From: Angiostrongylus vasorum
Lineage: Eukaryota; Nematoda; Chromadorea; Rhabditida; Metastrongylidae
Length of the DNA: 64,000 nt
Direction of reading: 5' to 3'
Assembly (NCBI GenBank): GCA_018806985.1
Contig: JADANN010000385.1
Location: 1-64,000 of the forward strand
Part shown: one piece after another, positions 35,713 to 55,014 of the stretch
Layout: each line of letters begins with the position of its first letter
How positions within the stretch are numbered: position 1 is the stretch's first letter
The notes under the pieces: model-generated
The model's database searches: none
The model's input: only the letters and a program-made list of their open reading frames with translations
What the model was told of the DNA's origin: nothing
Position numbers and translations under genes: made by a program

Positions 35713-36084
35713 ACTGTGTACTAGATAAGACTTAATCAGAGCTTTTCAAGCATTTTTGTTATGGATTTGTAGTTGAGAACTTGCCTCAATACTTACTGCT
35801 CTCAAATAGTTCCAAGTATTGTTACCCTTTAGTACCAGCTATTGTCGCGATTGGTCTCGATATTATAATAAAAAAACATTTTGAGTGCATTCAGATAAGA
35901 TCGTTGAGTATTGCTCAAATCACTTTTTTTATTTCTTTCCTTTCGAACCTCTTCCTTAATATTTTCATATGAATTTTTTGATAGACCCGTTGCTTATGTT
36001 AGATTTAGGCTTTATTCCGCGCTTTTCTTGATCAGTTAGCCCTTAACATGCGCTGAGTTTTTTTTTGTGAAATATAACTCGTAA

Positions 36085-42146
<6,062 letters not shown>

Positions 42147-45100
42147 CAACCACATGAGAATATCAGATCCCATACTATTTTACCTAAATTTCTTTCCACG
42201 ACATCATGCACAAACAAGCATTATCATGAATTTGTATAAATTGGCATATATATTATATAGGAAGAATGTCATGAGTGCTAACATATTTACTCGTCGAATA
42301 TTTTAAGTCAGTTGCTGCAATTACTGTTAGTCCGCATTGCCATTGTTTATTTCCATTTACTGATTTGCTTCCAATTAACTCATTAACCCATCCACATCTC
42401 TACTTCTTGACCATCGGTTCTTGCCTCGCTAGGTTGATTTCATTGTCCATTCATTCTTTGTGACGCTCAGCAATCCGGAGATGTGGTCGAGCCCTAGTTG
42501 GCCACAATGGTCGTCGCCGTGACAAGTACCCGTTATTGATTAACGGTTAGGAGTGGGGGCGCACCCGCGTTATGGATCGGAACGATGTGATGGATTGGCG
42601 ACATGTCTGGACTACTATCTGTACACTCACTCGGATGTCTTAGTATGTTGTTACTGAATAATCATAGAGAAATAGAATCCGAACAATTTTAATACGCCAT
42701 CGTCCGCTCAAATGCGTAGATTTTCATCCTTCGCACACATTCACGTGTCTTCTCGTTCATGTTGTTATGCATTCTTCTCACTAACACTTTGTTTTCTTCC
42801 TGTCGTCCGCCATTGCTGCTCATCATGCATTGCAGTATATTCGTGTCATATAAACAGTCCGCTCTCTTGCCTCCATTCCTTTTGTTTTAAATCTCAAATC
42901 CAATAGTTGATCATAATAACTCACTCCTTCATCCATGTTCCTCTAGTATTATGAGTTCCTTAATCATTGTTTCATTCTGACTTCTTTTATTATAGTTCTC
43001 CTAGAAGACTTAGGTAACGTTTCCGTACTGAGTTGTTCCCATCACTTTACTAGTTATGTGGCATCATTCGTTCCAGTTGCTGTTGCGTGGACCATATTTA
43101 GAACAACCACTTCGTCCGTGTTGTGCTGAACCACTAGGAGAATTTTAGCGTTCAAGGAGTAAATAATGAGCCGTGCATTGTAACTGTTACTGTTTGAAGT
43201 TCTTTTCTTGTTGGTTGTAGTTAATGTCTAATCACTCTTCTACGGCATTGATGATGGTAACTACGCTGTTTCACAATGTGGTGTTTTGACTTCTGTTATT
43301 CTTAAAATGTGTATATTTATATGCTTATTTATTTACAGAGAACAACGAGTTTTGGAAAAGCTTTTTCCTCTACAAGTATCGAAACAAAAATGTGCAGTAT
43401 TTTCTAGCTATACTGGCTTGTGGAATGTTAGCAATAAGAACGGAACTCAGTTTTTGTTTGGCAGTGAAATCATAGGTTGAATTAGTCGGCGCTAAAGTGC
43501 GGGAGTTAAAGTTGAATGCTGACTTATGATACCTTAAATGAATCAGTTTATTGCAATATCATGATCATTGTGATTGAAAGTTTCCAGAGACAACTGACAG
43601 CTCATCAGAAGTGGACCCTTATAGCTTTTGAGATGAATAGGTTCGTAGATATGTCGGAAATATGCATGTAAGTGGTACTAATGGAGTTTCGTTATGAATG
43701 GAATGAAATTCGGCATAAAATCTAGTAAAAACTATCTAAATCGGATGCTTGAGCAAAGGTTGAGAAGATAATGTTCTTTAAGATAGGATATTTACAAAGT
43801 AGGGAATATTCAGCGCAAAAAATATTATTGCCTGAGAGAAAGTCGCTGACGTCGTTTGCAAGTGTGGTATTAAGCAACTGAGTCGCGGAGATGTACGATA
43901 TTTCGCATGGCGACCAATAAATGAGACGCGGAGGCTCTAGAATGCGATGAGATGTTGTGGTTTTCGATATGAGTCAGCTTGTCCTCATCCATCTTATCAG
44001 TAAATGAGATGCCGACTCCGTAGAATGGGGTTGGGTGCTAGGGTTTTCGACATGGGTAGGCGTGTTCCAGTCGATCTTAAGGTAACTGATACTCAGCGAC
44101 GCTTTTTGTCATAAGGAATTATGTGCTACAGCATTTTTCGGTTCAGCAGCATATTCAGTAGTTTTCGAGTACATAGCACCGTATACGACACTGCGGTTTG
44201 ATGATGGTAGATCACTCTGAGAGATAGATGCAGATGAAATGGATGAATCTAATGATAAGGAAAAATCCGCGCATGGGGTTAATCTGGAGAGATAATTCCA
44301 TCATCGATTCAGTGGGGCGCTCACAAATTTTCATCGATATTTCACTAGTTCATATTTGTGTTGTAATGGAAAAGTAACAAAAATAATACTGTGAAACAAC
44401 GTAAGAATTAGTGCAAAATGTGATTAAAACTGTTCAAAGTTCTGTGTTAATCGCTGGGTTGAAATGGAAATCCTGCAGCTATGAATTTCGCAACGAGCTT
44501 CGTGAACGGGAGATTCGTTCGACTTTGGTTCGACGTCGTCCTGTGATATTTCACTTGACGTAAACGTCCTTTTTGGGAACTATTCTTCATTCCGGTCGAT
44601 ATGAGTGTGTGGCTTGTGAAATTATTCTTCGCTTATTTCATCCGTAAGGCTTGGAATAGGATATAGATTCTCCATTTAATGAAATCAAGATCACTTTTTG
44701 TTTAGGAGTTTTAACGTAATGATGACGTACACGTGCGATTTCCTTCTGTTCTGAATTTGTTCATGTCCAGTGCAGATCTGTTACGATAAACTAGGAATCG
44801 GCTGAATTTCAACATTTTCGCAGTTTCTGTGAAAGGTCGATTATCCAGTTTTATGTCAAAGTGAAGTCAATATTCAATGTTGTGCAATTTGTAGAAATGA
44901 CTGCAAGAGTGAATGAATAAATAGCTTCTCTTCATTTCGTAGCGGGCCATGAGAGTACTGTAAGGGAGTGAGCTGCCTAAATTGCTGTTAAACATATGTA
45001 AAACTACGGTGCAACACAATTTTTCTATTCAATTCATTTTCTCGGTACTTTCATACAAATACTAAGTTCGTTGAGCTAGGCCTAGTTCCTAGTAACTTAA

Positions 45101-45340
45101 CGAGATTTGTTACTTCATTTCATGAGAAATCACTACCGTATTGGTGATGATAACCACGCACTACTAGTTTATTCTCAGCAGTATTTCCGGCAGAAATTTC
45201 CACCACTTTTTAACATAAATGATGCTTCTGCAAGATAAATATCTTCACCAATGGGTAATTTTTCAGTGCCGTTAGACGTTGAAGTGCTCAAAGAATCTCG
45301 TCAACATAGAATAGTAAAGCTGGAAATCTATTAGTGATAT
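42147..45340. other. No gene supported between sem-5 and the SINE at 45.3 kb
   Basis: AT-rich. A frame at 43339-43480 is preceded by TTATTTACAG and could be an orphan exon (REQRVLEKLFPLQVSKQKCA), but no partner exon or recognisable domain was found. Confidence 0.5.
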
Positions 45341-45627
45341 TAAAGGGATAAAAGGATAAAGCTATCGGTGTGGATCAATCCCCTGAGGGATGCGCCATGC
45401 ATTCGACTTCATTAAGTATCGTTGGAAGTGATTGAATGCATACCTGGCCTTTACAATGGTTCGCGGTGGCCTACCGATCTATAGAGCCAGTGCTGCTATC
45501 CTCTTAGACAAATCTGGTACCGATTTGCCGACCCCAGAGGGATGGAAGGCTTGGTGAGCCATGGGCACGGGATCGATCTCCCACGTGTGTCGCAGTGGCG
45601 CCTCCAACCACTGCGTCACACGTGCCC
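45341..45627 (-). repeat. SINE family A copy
   Basis: Full-length in minus orientation: tail AAAGGGATAAAAGGATAAAG, head complement CCACTGCGTCACACGTGCCC. Confidence 0.9.
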
Positions 45628-46184
45628 TTTTAGTGATATTATTAATGACAAACAGCTTACGCCTTTTTTATGTATATTTGACTCCTTCTCGTCTATTGGT
45701 GATATTTTCAATGGTCTTTTGAAATTTACTTGATAACCTTTACTCCTGACGAATTGTTTTTGTATTATTTTATAGCACCCAGCGTGTACTCAATCCGATA
45801 TCTACTTTATGGTATTCGATTTCGTTTAATCTAAGCCGTGGCCTATTATTTGGAATTTGTGTTGTTATCCATTACGTGTTTGTCCATTTCCTCTCCTATT
45901 CTTCGTTTATGTTTTTCTTCATTTTTTTTCATGGCAGTGCTCTGCCCGAGATTCTTTTCCTATGATTCAATTATCTGAGTAACATTTTGTCATGGCAACC
46001 GAAGCTTATGCTGGTTTTACTTTTACTCAATGAAGAACAAGGTTTTCGTTAATTTCAGGGTTACCAATGTATATAAAGGAATTAGATTTTGATGTTAAAA
46101 AATGTATGATAGAAAAAATAATGCATGAATGGTTAGAGCACATTGTAATGACTAGAATTGTTTGAAGAAGGCGGTTCGAGGCGA

Positions 46185-49100
46185 ATGAACTTCAATCCGG
46201 ACCGATCACGATTCGATCAACGAACGTTCTATGGACGTTTACGACACTTTGCTGCCATAACGAATCCGTTCATCGCTTTCACACCCACTAACGAGTTGTT
46301 GAAGGCGAAAAATCTTATGGATAGATGCAGGTCGCAAAATGAGAGATTTCTTAACTTTCTTTTAGCGGAAAATCTCACTTCGAAAAAAATTGACGACGAA
46401 ATTTTGTATGGCAGCAAAAAAGGAGCAGTTTCCTAGCTTTCTATTAGTCGAGTATTCGATTTTCGGCATCGGGTGTGCAGAAATATCCATTTATTAGAAA
46501 AATACATGGAAAAAATGTAGCTTCTATACGATAATTATGGTATATTTTATCTTTTGTAGGGTTGGCGAAAAGCTGCCAGTTACGCTTCCGGAATTACATC
46601 GTGCTCAACGCCTCTTTCAATCAGCGTTCCATCCAGATACCGGTGATCTGCAGAATTTCGCTGGACGAATGTGCTTCAATGTATGGGGCGGAACGATTTT
46701 GTGTGGTGCGATGATGATTTGGCAAGTGTTTAGTTTGTTTCCTATGTTTCAGTTATCTTTTTTCCTTCATAGTTTTCACCGTAAGGTATGTGAACCGTGT
46801 GCATGAGGGTGCTTTTGGATCTTGTATGGGTAAGTTAAAAGGTTTGTGCCCTGTTTAGAGGTGCTGCTCGCAACCAATCATATCTTTGTGATTGCAGTAC
46901 CGCCGAAACGTCAACCACACTTAGACGCATTGGATAAACTCTTCTTAGCCTATCAAAATACAAAAAATACTGATAATTCATTTCATGATTGAAATAAATC
47001 TGGTTTATAGGTATACTTTTTCAGAACTCGCAGAATTCTTCTCTGCTCAAAAAACCTCCTACTGTTCGTGTTATTTGTCTTCTATTTCAGGTATAAATCA
47101 ACTTCTGCCGTTCTGTTCTGGCAATGGGCTAATCAATCGTTCAATGCTCTTGTAAACTACACGAATCGAAACGCAAAAAGTGCTCTGACTAAACAGGGAC
47201 GACTCCTGTTTTTTAGGACTATGAAGTTCCTTGTTGGTCTACAAAGCAATTCTGAATTTTTTAGGATCTCCTAGTCGCATATTCTACAGCTGTGGGCGGT
47301 GCCTTAAGTATAGCTATTGGGCTAAAACAATACTTTGCAAAACGGAAAGTTAGTACACTTGCTCAGAAGATGGTTCCACTTGTGGCAGTGGCTGCAGCGA
47401 ATGCCATCAATATTCCGCTTATGCGGCAAAAGTAATGTATCCTGTTTTTCTTCGCTTTTTACCATCGATTTCACAACTAGCAAGTGCGAGCCAATTAAAA
47501 ATGGTAGAAAAATATATCCAAGGTGTCTCACTACATGTGTAACACCATAAAACAAATAGAGTGCTTAGGCACTGAATCTGTTGCTTTTATACATTGATAA
47601 ATACATCTCTGCCTACACTATGTGGTCCATCCTTCTTATTCCATTTGTTCCTTTGTCTCTCTACCGTCATTCATCGAGTTGGCCGGATTTGTGAGTTCGG
47701 TTGCATCTTGGGAATCTATCACTCTCTTTCTTCACTGTCATGTTGAATGGTATTTGAAGGTGGTTTCCTGCTGAAATCCTGACGAAGCGGTTCTAGATCG
47801 TTCCCAAGTGTTTACACAGAGAATATCCAGCAAGTGTTTCTGCTGAAATAGAAGTTCGCTGTATTGGGATTACGATTTAGCAATACGTGACTACGAGGAT
47901 CTGCAATTCGTCCAGACTGCAATTCTGTCCAAAAGTCGTCCAGATGATCGGAGGCAGTGTAGCCTGGCGAATCTTCTACATGCGAGTGGTAAAAAAACAG
48001 CAGGCGCATGTAGTCAGTGGTTACAGGTGTCATGCAATACACAAGCGGTACTTGTTTCGATCCCACACTGCCATGTCACAAGGCCTACTATCCTCCAGGG
48101 TTATTAAATTGGTACCAGACTTGTCTGGAAAGATAGCAACCCAGAACTGATCCATCGATAGGGTACCGCAAGTCATTGTATAGGTCAGATATACTTTCAA
48201 TCACCTCTAACGATGCTTAACCAAATCGAATGCATCACGTATGCCTCAGAGACTGATCAACGCTGAAAGCTTTGTCATTTTTATTTACTGATAGCAAACT
48301 GCTGCACAAAATACGGTTCTAGCACTTTCCTTGGTAGATCTTTTTCACTCACGGTGGTATGTTCATAAATACAGGAGAGCGAAGCAGCACTGGTACATTA
48401 GATTTCTTCCATTTTCGTAAGTTAACGAGCTTATCTAACGAATGTCATACTATTAGATGCCATTTTTACTGCTTTCCCAGATTTACTGGGTAGACGAGAA
48501 AAGCCATTATTGTTAAATGATTTCCATTCGATTACTTCTTGGATATGTACAGATTGGTGAATCATTCACATGCATCAAACGAGGGTCGCAAATGCATTTA
48601 GAATTGCTCTACATCTTTACCATTAGTAATTTTGTGTAAAGCACGTGATGAACTTGCGTTAAAGGAATATTGAGAAGCAAACTGATTTCAGCAGTTGAAG
48701 ATATTATGAAGGATGAATAAATTTAAGTCGTGTTCTGAATGGGAAAATATCGGGAAGACGCTTTTTTGAACACCCACATTACCAAACAAGAAAACTACCC
48801 ATACTCGTAAATACTAGGGTGTTAAGTAATCCAACATTGCTGATTATTGTCCCAACATGAAAGCTTACTGATAATCGAGTTTTCATATTATCTACCTTCA
48901 GTGAAATAAAAAATGGAATGAATGTGACGGACAAGGAGGGCACGGTGGTAGGCACATCCAGACTGGCTGCAATTAAAGCGATTTCGCTCGTCGTATTATC
49001 AAGGAATGTTATCGTAGCACCATGCATGAGTAAGTTTCAAAAATATCCATCAAAACGCGAAAGAATACATAACTTTGGGAAATCACTTACCACTGGTAGA

Positions 49101-52100
49101 TTTGTGACATGGACTACTTCGTATTAAATAAATGACATTCGAATTACCATTCTTTGATCTGCTGACCTGGTTGGTATGTGCTAGAAACCTATCCGCCATA
49201 CTTGTAGCTGCCCGATATAGGTAGTGACTGCATCTTCTCGGAATCCATTCTAACGCTGTGCCTTTTTATTTTTCGTCAACTGTTATTATAACACGACTGA
49301 TCACTCTGCATTTCGCTTTTGATGTATATTAGATACTAATGATCTCAAGCGCGAGGTTTTGCTGAATGTCTATTGGAGGAGGGAAGGAGACTATTTAACA
49401 AGCCATCAAGCGGTTTATAGATAATACACCTTTAGTGAAGGGCCTGTTAATACGCGTTAGCTGCATGGCAGAAGGCTATGAGGACCATTCTTACAACTAG
49501 CCTCCCATCTTTCCATGTTCGTGAAATTGGTAGCAGACTTTTCCGGGAATAACTCATTTCAACCCACAAGATCATTGACCCCTTTTGTGAAGGCCTGTAG
49601 ACGCGCAGATCGGGTGTATCAGGATTCCACCGAGAAGCTACTCAATAAGTATAGAACCATATTATGCATCTATACATAGAATGCGAAAACCGTGGATAAC
49701 AGAAATCAAACATGGAAACAAATCGAAAGGAAGAAATGCTGAGGTCTGCATAATATAAGACGTTGAGTCATGTAATAAGGGAAATTTAAGAAACGTTTCC
49801 ATAGAGGACGAGTCCACTTTTTGTCAGCGACTAGTGATATGATGGAGTTGTTCTTTCTGGAAAGTCAGCAAAGTTTTAGGAAACTGTGGTACCCTTGATG
49901 AATTTCTATTACTTTAGTTAAGTTGTGAATTTTGTTCATGCAAAATAGTCGCTGTTGGTCAACTGGTTAGGGCTTCTAAACTGCTTAATAAAGGCGATAG
50001 GAATACCACACTCACTGAGAGATTGAAGATCACACTCAGCAACTATATCGGATGATAGTTACGAAGATCCTTCGGTCAACATTACTGGGCAGGATTACCG
50101 TACGCGTTTTTTTTTCCACTGGTATAGATCCTTTCTTTTTAAAACATGTTATCAAGAATTTCGTGTAGTTTATGGCTTCTAGCTTCAAGGAACGGGCTCA
50201 TAATGTTCCTACGGTGCTTCAATAGATGCTTTTCATTGCACCTCTTACTTCAGAACGAGAGATATTTAGTGGATTTTCTGTAATAAAGATGTGAGACGGG
50301 TGATATCGAAATAGGACATTAAATCACCTGTTTAATTTCATGGAGACACCTGATAAGAATTCCATCCTTTTTTGCAGGGTGGTGAGCAAAATTATTCATT
50401 CCTAAAGTTCCTGAATGTATTTCTTACACCGGCTCATTTTTTGAACCAACTCAGTTTTTTTCCTTTTTTCTTTCCTACCGTTGTGAATCTTCATATTTTG
50501 CGTTTTTATGGGATCTTCTTCTCCTAGCAAATTCTTAACGGTGAGGAAAATCCGAATTTCTTCAATGAAGAATTAAAGCGCAGTGGGTGCGCTTCCGGAG
50601 TTCTCCAGTGAGCGTTCTGCATCGCTTGGTTACTACATGGTTAAGGCCACCAGGGAATTTTCATGTCCAGCCTGGTGATTGATTATGATACGAATCCAGG
50701 GAAGACGGTTTCTATTTTCATAGTGGTCTCATGTGTAGTATTTCCCAATCTTGTAAGGAACTTCACGAGCGTCCTTCATTCTGAGTTAAAGCTGCGGAAG
50801 AAAATTCACAAGACTTTTGTTACAGATCACTTCTTCAGTTACGAAATGGATCTAAATAAAGTTAAGGAGTACTATTTGATGATACTGATCTTCTTTTTTC
50901 TGCAATCGATTGATACAAAAAGAAAGCTAGGCATGATAGAATTTTCTGGACGTCAATATCAAGGGCACTACTAAATACCGGTATTATAATATGTACACCA
51001 TCGATATTTGAGAGAGAACCTTCTCATAGGTCATAACAATCAAATCAACCGACTAGCTTAGAAATCTATCTTCTTGCTTCTGGTCTGTTGTCACATGGTC
51101 AATTTGTGTCATCTGCGCACTAACTATGTGGGAATAACGGGATACGCGATGCAGTTAATTTAGATATGCCTTTGCATCGTTTCTTATCTGCCTTTTGCTC
51201 ATTAGTAGTTGCTATCTCTAGGGACCATGTGTCCGTCAGAAACAAGAGATTTAGCATTCTCTGGAGCTATAGTTAATGTCTTCGTTTTTTAATGTTTTCT
51301 TGATGAGCGGGCACGACATTGGCTGACGTTTGGGCGGTTTCGCTTTCATCAGAGCCGTTTTGTTCTTTTTTAAATCTTCCAGTTATTGTTGGAGACCAGG
51401 CGCACGAAGTCTTACGTGGGTGAAGAACAATGGGAAGTAGTGAAAAGATGGCATGGTTCAAACGTGATATACATCGAAAAAAGCTATTCCTAGCCCGTGT
51501 AAGACTATGTGTACTCAACCAAATAACTGGGAGGCTTGCCAAGAACAAAACAGATCTGGAGAAGGCAAAACCGCCGAGACATCAGCTATTGTGAACGAAT
51601 AAACGCTGTAATAACAACCTCGAGTAAGCTCACCAAGAAAACAATGAATTTATTGATCAATACCGAGGTTAATAAAAAGTCAGTCTTGAGATTTGTTACT
51701 CTTGCTTTTAGTTCTAACTCCAATCATAATGGAAAGACTTGAAAAGTTGGCATGGTTCAAGCGTAACATGCGTAGAATTAACATTCCAATTCAACTACTC
51801 CTCACATTTGTAATGTAGGTTGTTAAAGATTTTTCTCTTTCTACTAAGACGATTTTATTGAACTTTTTTTCTTCAGATATGGTGCTATGGTACCTGTGGG
51901 CTGTGCTTTGTTTCCGCAGCAAAAGTAAGTCATGCTAAAGTTGAGCAAGTAGCCTAAACGCACAAATTTGCGTCAGCTTAGTAATCTGCTGGACTAAACT
52001 GGTTTTCTAAGCTACTTCTTCCAAGGCTTTCTCAGGTTCTGATCATAGCTAGTAAGCACCTCCACCTCAGCCCTGCTACTTTGCGAATGTCCAAGCTGAC

Positions 52101-54579
52101 CTCACAATGGGCTACCCATTTTAAAAATCAAATTTCGACACACAGATACTCCCGCTCTATATGATGAGATGGTTAAGCCATTAATTACGGGTGCAAATCG
52201 ATTAGGTTGGTCGGTATGAAAATTCAATTAGTTGCATGTTAAATGAGACTTGAATTTTGTGCAGTCTTAATTGCTCTAGTAGAAGGTTATACTTCTCGAA
52301 TCCTCTCACGCGTAAGAATTAAATTCACAGGACTTGAGGTAATTCGTATCTAGAAGAACACTGTTAGATACGCTCAAAATCGATGAATCGATGGAATTAT
52401 TAGGCATTTAGTGGGAACGAACAAATAATGAGTTCTCCACTTTTATACATTCATATAGTGTCGGAAATTTTCACTTACCAACTTAACACTACTTAGTGAC
52501 TCTGTGACTTGTCGACTAACACTACTGGTGGTCGTAAACCTATGCTCTACTGCGGTTCACGATCATCGAAAACATTGCAAAGAAGTATCTAACCATAATA
52601 TAGACATTTTTTATTTACTGTGTATTCTTTTTTTAATGGCAAGGTATGATGTGAAATGTAACCACAGAGATGCTGAGATATTTGCAAAACTCCGGACCGG
52701 TGGCGTCTTCGGTGGGCATTGAACACGCTATTACACTTTCCAGGGGCTTAAGCGTTCACCACCGCACCATGCGGATCCTTCGTTTCGCCTTCCTCTCAGC
52801 CATGTTTTATAGGCGCTATTAGCAATAGGGGCGCGTGTAGCGCAATGGTCTGTGCCGTCCTGCAATACACAAGGGGTCGGTCTCTGCACCCAAGGCTCAC
52901 GAAGCTTTCTATCCCTCTGGGGTCGCAAAGTTGGTGCCAGACTTGTCTGGGAGAATAACAGCACTGGGTCGATATATCGCTAGACCAGATATGCATTTAG
53001 TCACCTTCAACGATGATTGATGAAGCCGAATTCATGGAGCATCCCTTAGGGATTGATTACCGCCGAGAGCTTCATCCTTTTTTTATCGGCAATCATCTGT
53101 CAACGGAATGACCCCGGAAAAGGTGATTGCGTGTTCGATTCACACCGCATACACCTGCGGCCCGGAGTCTTGCAACTATCTCAGCATCATTGTGGGTATC
53201 TAACCGTAGCTAAAACGTATAGGGGTAAAAAAGCGCCTAACTTAAGAATGGAGTCTTCGCTTAAGTGAAATACAGACCCGCGGTATGTCTGGGAAAACGG
53301 AAAAAGTTAAAGAAGGGGTACTTAACAAAACACGAAATCTTTGTTTCGCTATTGGAATTTGCTCAAACATATGGACAGCTTGACGATTTCTCATCATGAA
53401 GAATTTTTCGAGCCCACGATATCTTCCATCTCACAGGAGTTTTTCTGTTAAAGTAGGATTCTTTTCTCGAAAGCTAAGAAACCCATGCCAATTCACTCTC
53501 AGCTCGTAGGGTACAAGCGATCGCCGATCTTTATGGATTAAAGGAGGTTTACTGCCTTGCGACTGCTACCAATCTTAGGCTTTCCAACGGCAATATCGAA
53601 CTCCTTAGTCTAGATGGGCATGCCAGGATAATGATCTTCGCTATAACTCGCAGCACCCTTCCCACGGTCCCCAGCATGGTAGTAAGCTATCGTGGAGGAG
53701 AAGTGAGTGCTCTGTTCTAAACATGTTTTTTCAAACTGTGCTGAGAACGATTCGCATAACTATTCGAACAGGCTTACAGCTCCTGTCATAGTTTGTTTTA
53801 TATTGACTTGTTGCAATTCATGCTTATGGAATTACTAAGTTGTGAGCCTCGTACAGCGCTGTGTTTCTAGACATCCTGCAGTACACATGTTATTGCTGGT
53901 TCGATTTCACACCCCTGGGCATAGTAAGCCCTTAATTCCTCCGGAGTGTTCTAGTTTGTAATAAACTTATCTGACAGGATAAAACCACTGACCGAGTTGG
54001 TAAGTCAGTAGCTATCCGCAAGTCATTCTATAAACCAAATACGCATTGGATCATCTCTGTGATGCTGAATGGATCCGAATGCATAGTGCACCTTTAAGAA
54101 ACCGGTCAATGGCGAACATTTTATCTTTTAATTACCATTACTCTGGAAGAATAACTGCACATAGTCACATAATCACATGACATACAATATTAATCTGCTG
54201 GTTTTTTGTGAATTATTTATTCGTAAGGGAGATTTCCACATTTCGTTCTATGAAGAATCTATTTTATCTAGGTTTAAAAAATATTCCTTGGGTACTTTAC
54301 TACTTCAAGTTCAACATATTCACCATGTACTTGTCATCTGTTAAGTATTCTGAGACTTATGTTTAAATTACATCTGTGTCTACCGCGACAGTTTTGTTCT
54401 ACCACAAATTCTTTTCTATATTTCTTTCACAAGAATCCCATAAGCATTAGAATAGATAATTAAAATCGATCTATTTCAGTTCCATCAAGCTATCAACGTT
54501 GAAACGCTTCGAACCTCAAGCATATAATCGACTACTTCACGTAAAGGGGAATCTCGTCTATTTCAATAAAGGATTGTAG
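46185..54579 (+). CDS. Sideroflexin (mitochondrial amino-acid carrier), eight exons
   Basis: Multi-pass inner mitochondrial membrane protein of the sideroflexin family; SFXN1 carries serine for one-carbon metabolism. Exons: 46185-46330, 46560-46721, 47091-47196, 47265-47431, 48902-49029, 51712-51814, 51877-51924, 54480-54579, giving 319 residues (human SFXN1 has 322). Family signatures in order: RFDQRTFYGRLRHF, AFHPDTGD, VLFWQWANQSFNALVNYTNR, VAAANAINIPLMRQ, PIIMERLEKLAWF, PVGCALFPQ and the near-universal C-terminus FNKGL. It resembles SFXN1/2/3 more than SFXN5. Oddities: intron 2 has a GC donor (TTG|GCAAGT), and intron 3 appears to start with GG (CAG|GGACGA) where GT is expected, although flanking frames join perfectly. 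The start codon is the best in-frame ATG; a TTAATTTCAG at 46058 may be the spliced-leader or UTR acceptor. Introns carry SINEs and PLE debris. Confidence 0.92.
46905..46912 (+). other. Isolated GCCGAAACGTC motif (PLE arm debris)
   Basis: ACCGCCGAAACGTCAACC resembles the 3' half of the hammerhead-like PLE motif at 2697-2704, without a CTGANGA box. It is inside sideroflexin intron 2. Confidence 0.3.
48003..48283 (+). repeat. SINE family A copy, diverged
   Basis: GGCGCATGTAGTCAGTGGTT (A box) and TTGTTTCGATCCCACAC, the clearest B box of the family, followed by the standard body. In sideroflexin intron 4. Confidence 0.85.
49450..49620 (+). repeat. SINE family A, highly diverged fragment
   Basis: CCTCCCATCTTTCC, GAAATTGGTAGCAGACTTTTC and GTGAAGGCC align in order with the SINE body. 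In sideroflexin intron 5. The rest of that intron, apart from the inverted motif at 51.3 kb, holds nothing I recognise. Confidence 0.5.
51321..51356 (-). ncRNA. Hammerhead-ribozyme-like motif in PLE arm remnant
   Basis: Minus strand: GGCT-CTGATGA-AAGCGAAACCGCC-CAAACGTC-AGCC. The CTGATGA box is perfect, helix I pairs GGCT/AGCC, and helix III AC/GT with a GTC cleavage triplet is intact. The invariant G of GAAA is C here, which should kill activity. An inverted, more decayed partner lies at about 51545-51590 (CTGGAGA...GAGACATCAGC), so the pair looks like remnants of inverted PLE arms with the centre lost. Confidence 0.5.
52655..53205. mobile_element. Foldback MITE interrupted by a SINE
   Basis: Left arm 52655-52805 (AACCACAGAGATGCTGAGATATTTGCAAAACTCCGG, GCGTTCACCACCGCACCATG; quoted in parts) and right part 53100-53205 (CCCGGAGTCTTGCAACTATC, TCAGCATCATTGTGG) correspond to the two sides of the element at 5986-6313. 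The SINE at 52828-53090 separates them. Confidence 0.75.
52828..53090 (+). repeat. SINE family A copy inserted in a MITE
   Basis: GGGCGCGTGTAGCGCAATGG head, AGGGGTCGGTCTCTGCACCC, standard body, CTTCATCCTTTTTTTATC tail. In sideroflexin intron 7. Confidence 0.9.
53855..54130 (+). repeat. SINE family A copy, diverged
   Basis: Contains TGGTTCGATTTCACACCCC, a near-consensus B box, plus diverged body and tail (ACATTTTATCTTTTA). In sideroflexin intron 7. Confidence 0.8.
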
Positions 54580-54700
54580 ACATTGCTGGGTTGGTGCAAA
54601 AATTATAGCTAGTTTCCAAATTCAATTCCTAAATGGTATAGTTCGTCTCAGACAGAACTTTACTAATCAAAGTAATCGTTAGAATCCACAATCTATGGGA

Positions 54701-54840
54701 AGTAATGCCTGGTGGCATAGAATTCATATTTGTGAAAACGATGGAACCGTAAAAATGCAATTTCCCATAATTCCTGGTGGCATAGAATTTATAGTTGTGG
54801 AAACGGTGAGATCGTAAAAATGCAATTTCTCTGTGACTTT
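54701..54840. repeat. Two-copy tandem repeat, 65-bp period
   Basis: CCTGGTGGCATAGAATT at 54708 recurs at 54773, and GTAAAAATGCAATTTC recurs with the same spacing. It lies 120 bp downstream of the sideroflexin stop. Confidence 0.85.
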
Positions 54841-55014
54841 TCAAATGTAGGGACTTTTGATTGCTCAAGCTCACGAATCTCTCCGGATTTGCGTGTGGAA
54901 CTGTTCCCCGGCTCCACTGTTAATTAAGGTTTTGGTCTTCGTGGATGCCGCTAAATGCTGGTTGTGTATTTTCTCCCTGCAATCCTGGAGGAAATTGTGC
55001 TGGGCGTTCTCATG

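Noticed and set aside
42480..42640. GC-rich stretch resembling a tRNA or small RNA gene
   Set aside because: No B box or consistent pairing could be found.
46158..46436. Reading sideroflexin exon 1 through to 46436
   Set aside because: Sequence after LMDRCR is not sideroflexin-like, and GTCGCA at 46331 with acceptor at 46559 restores the family sequence.
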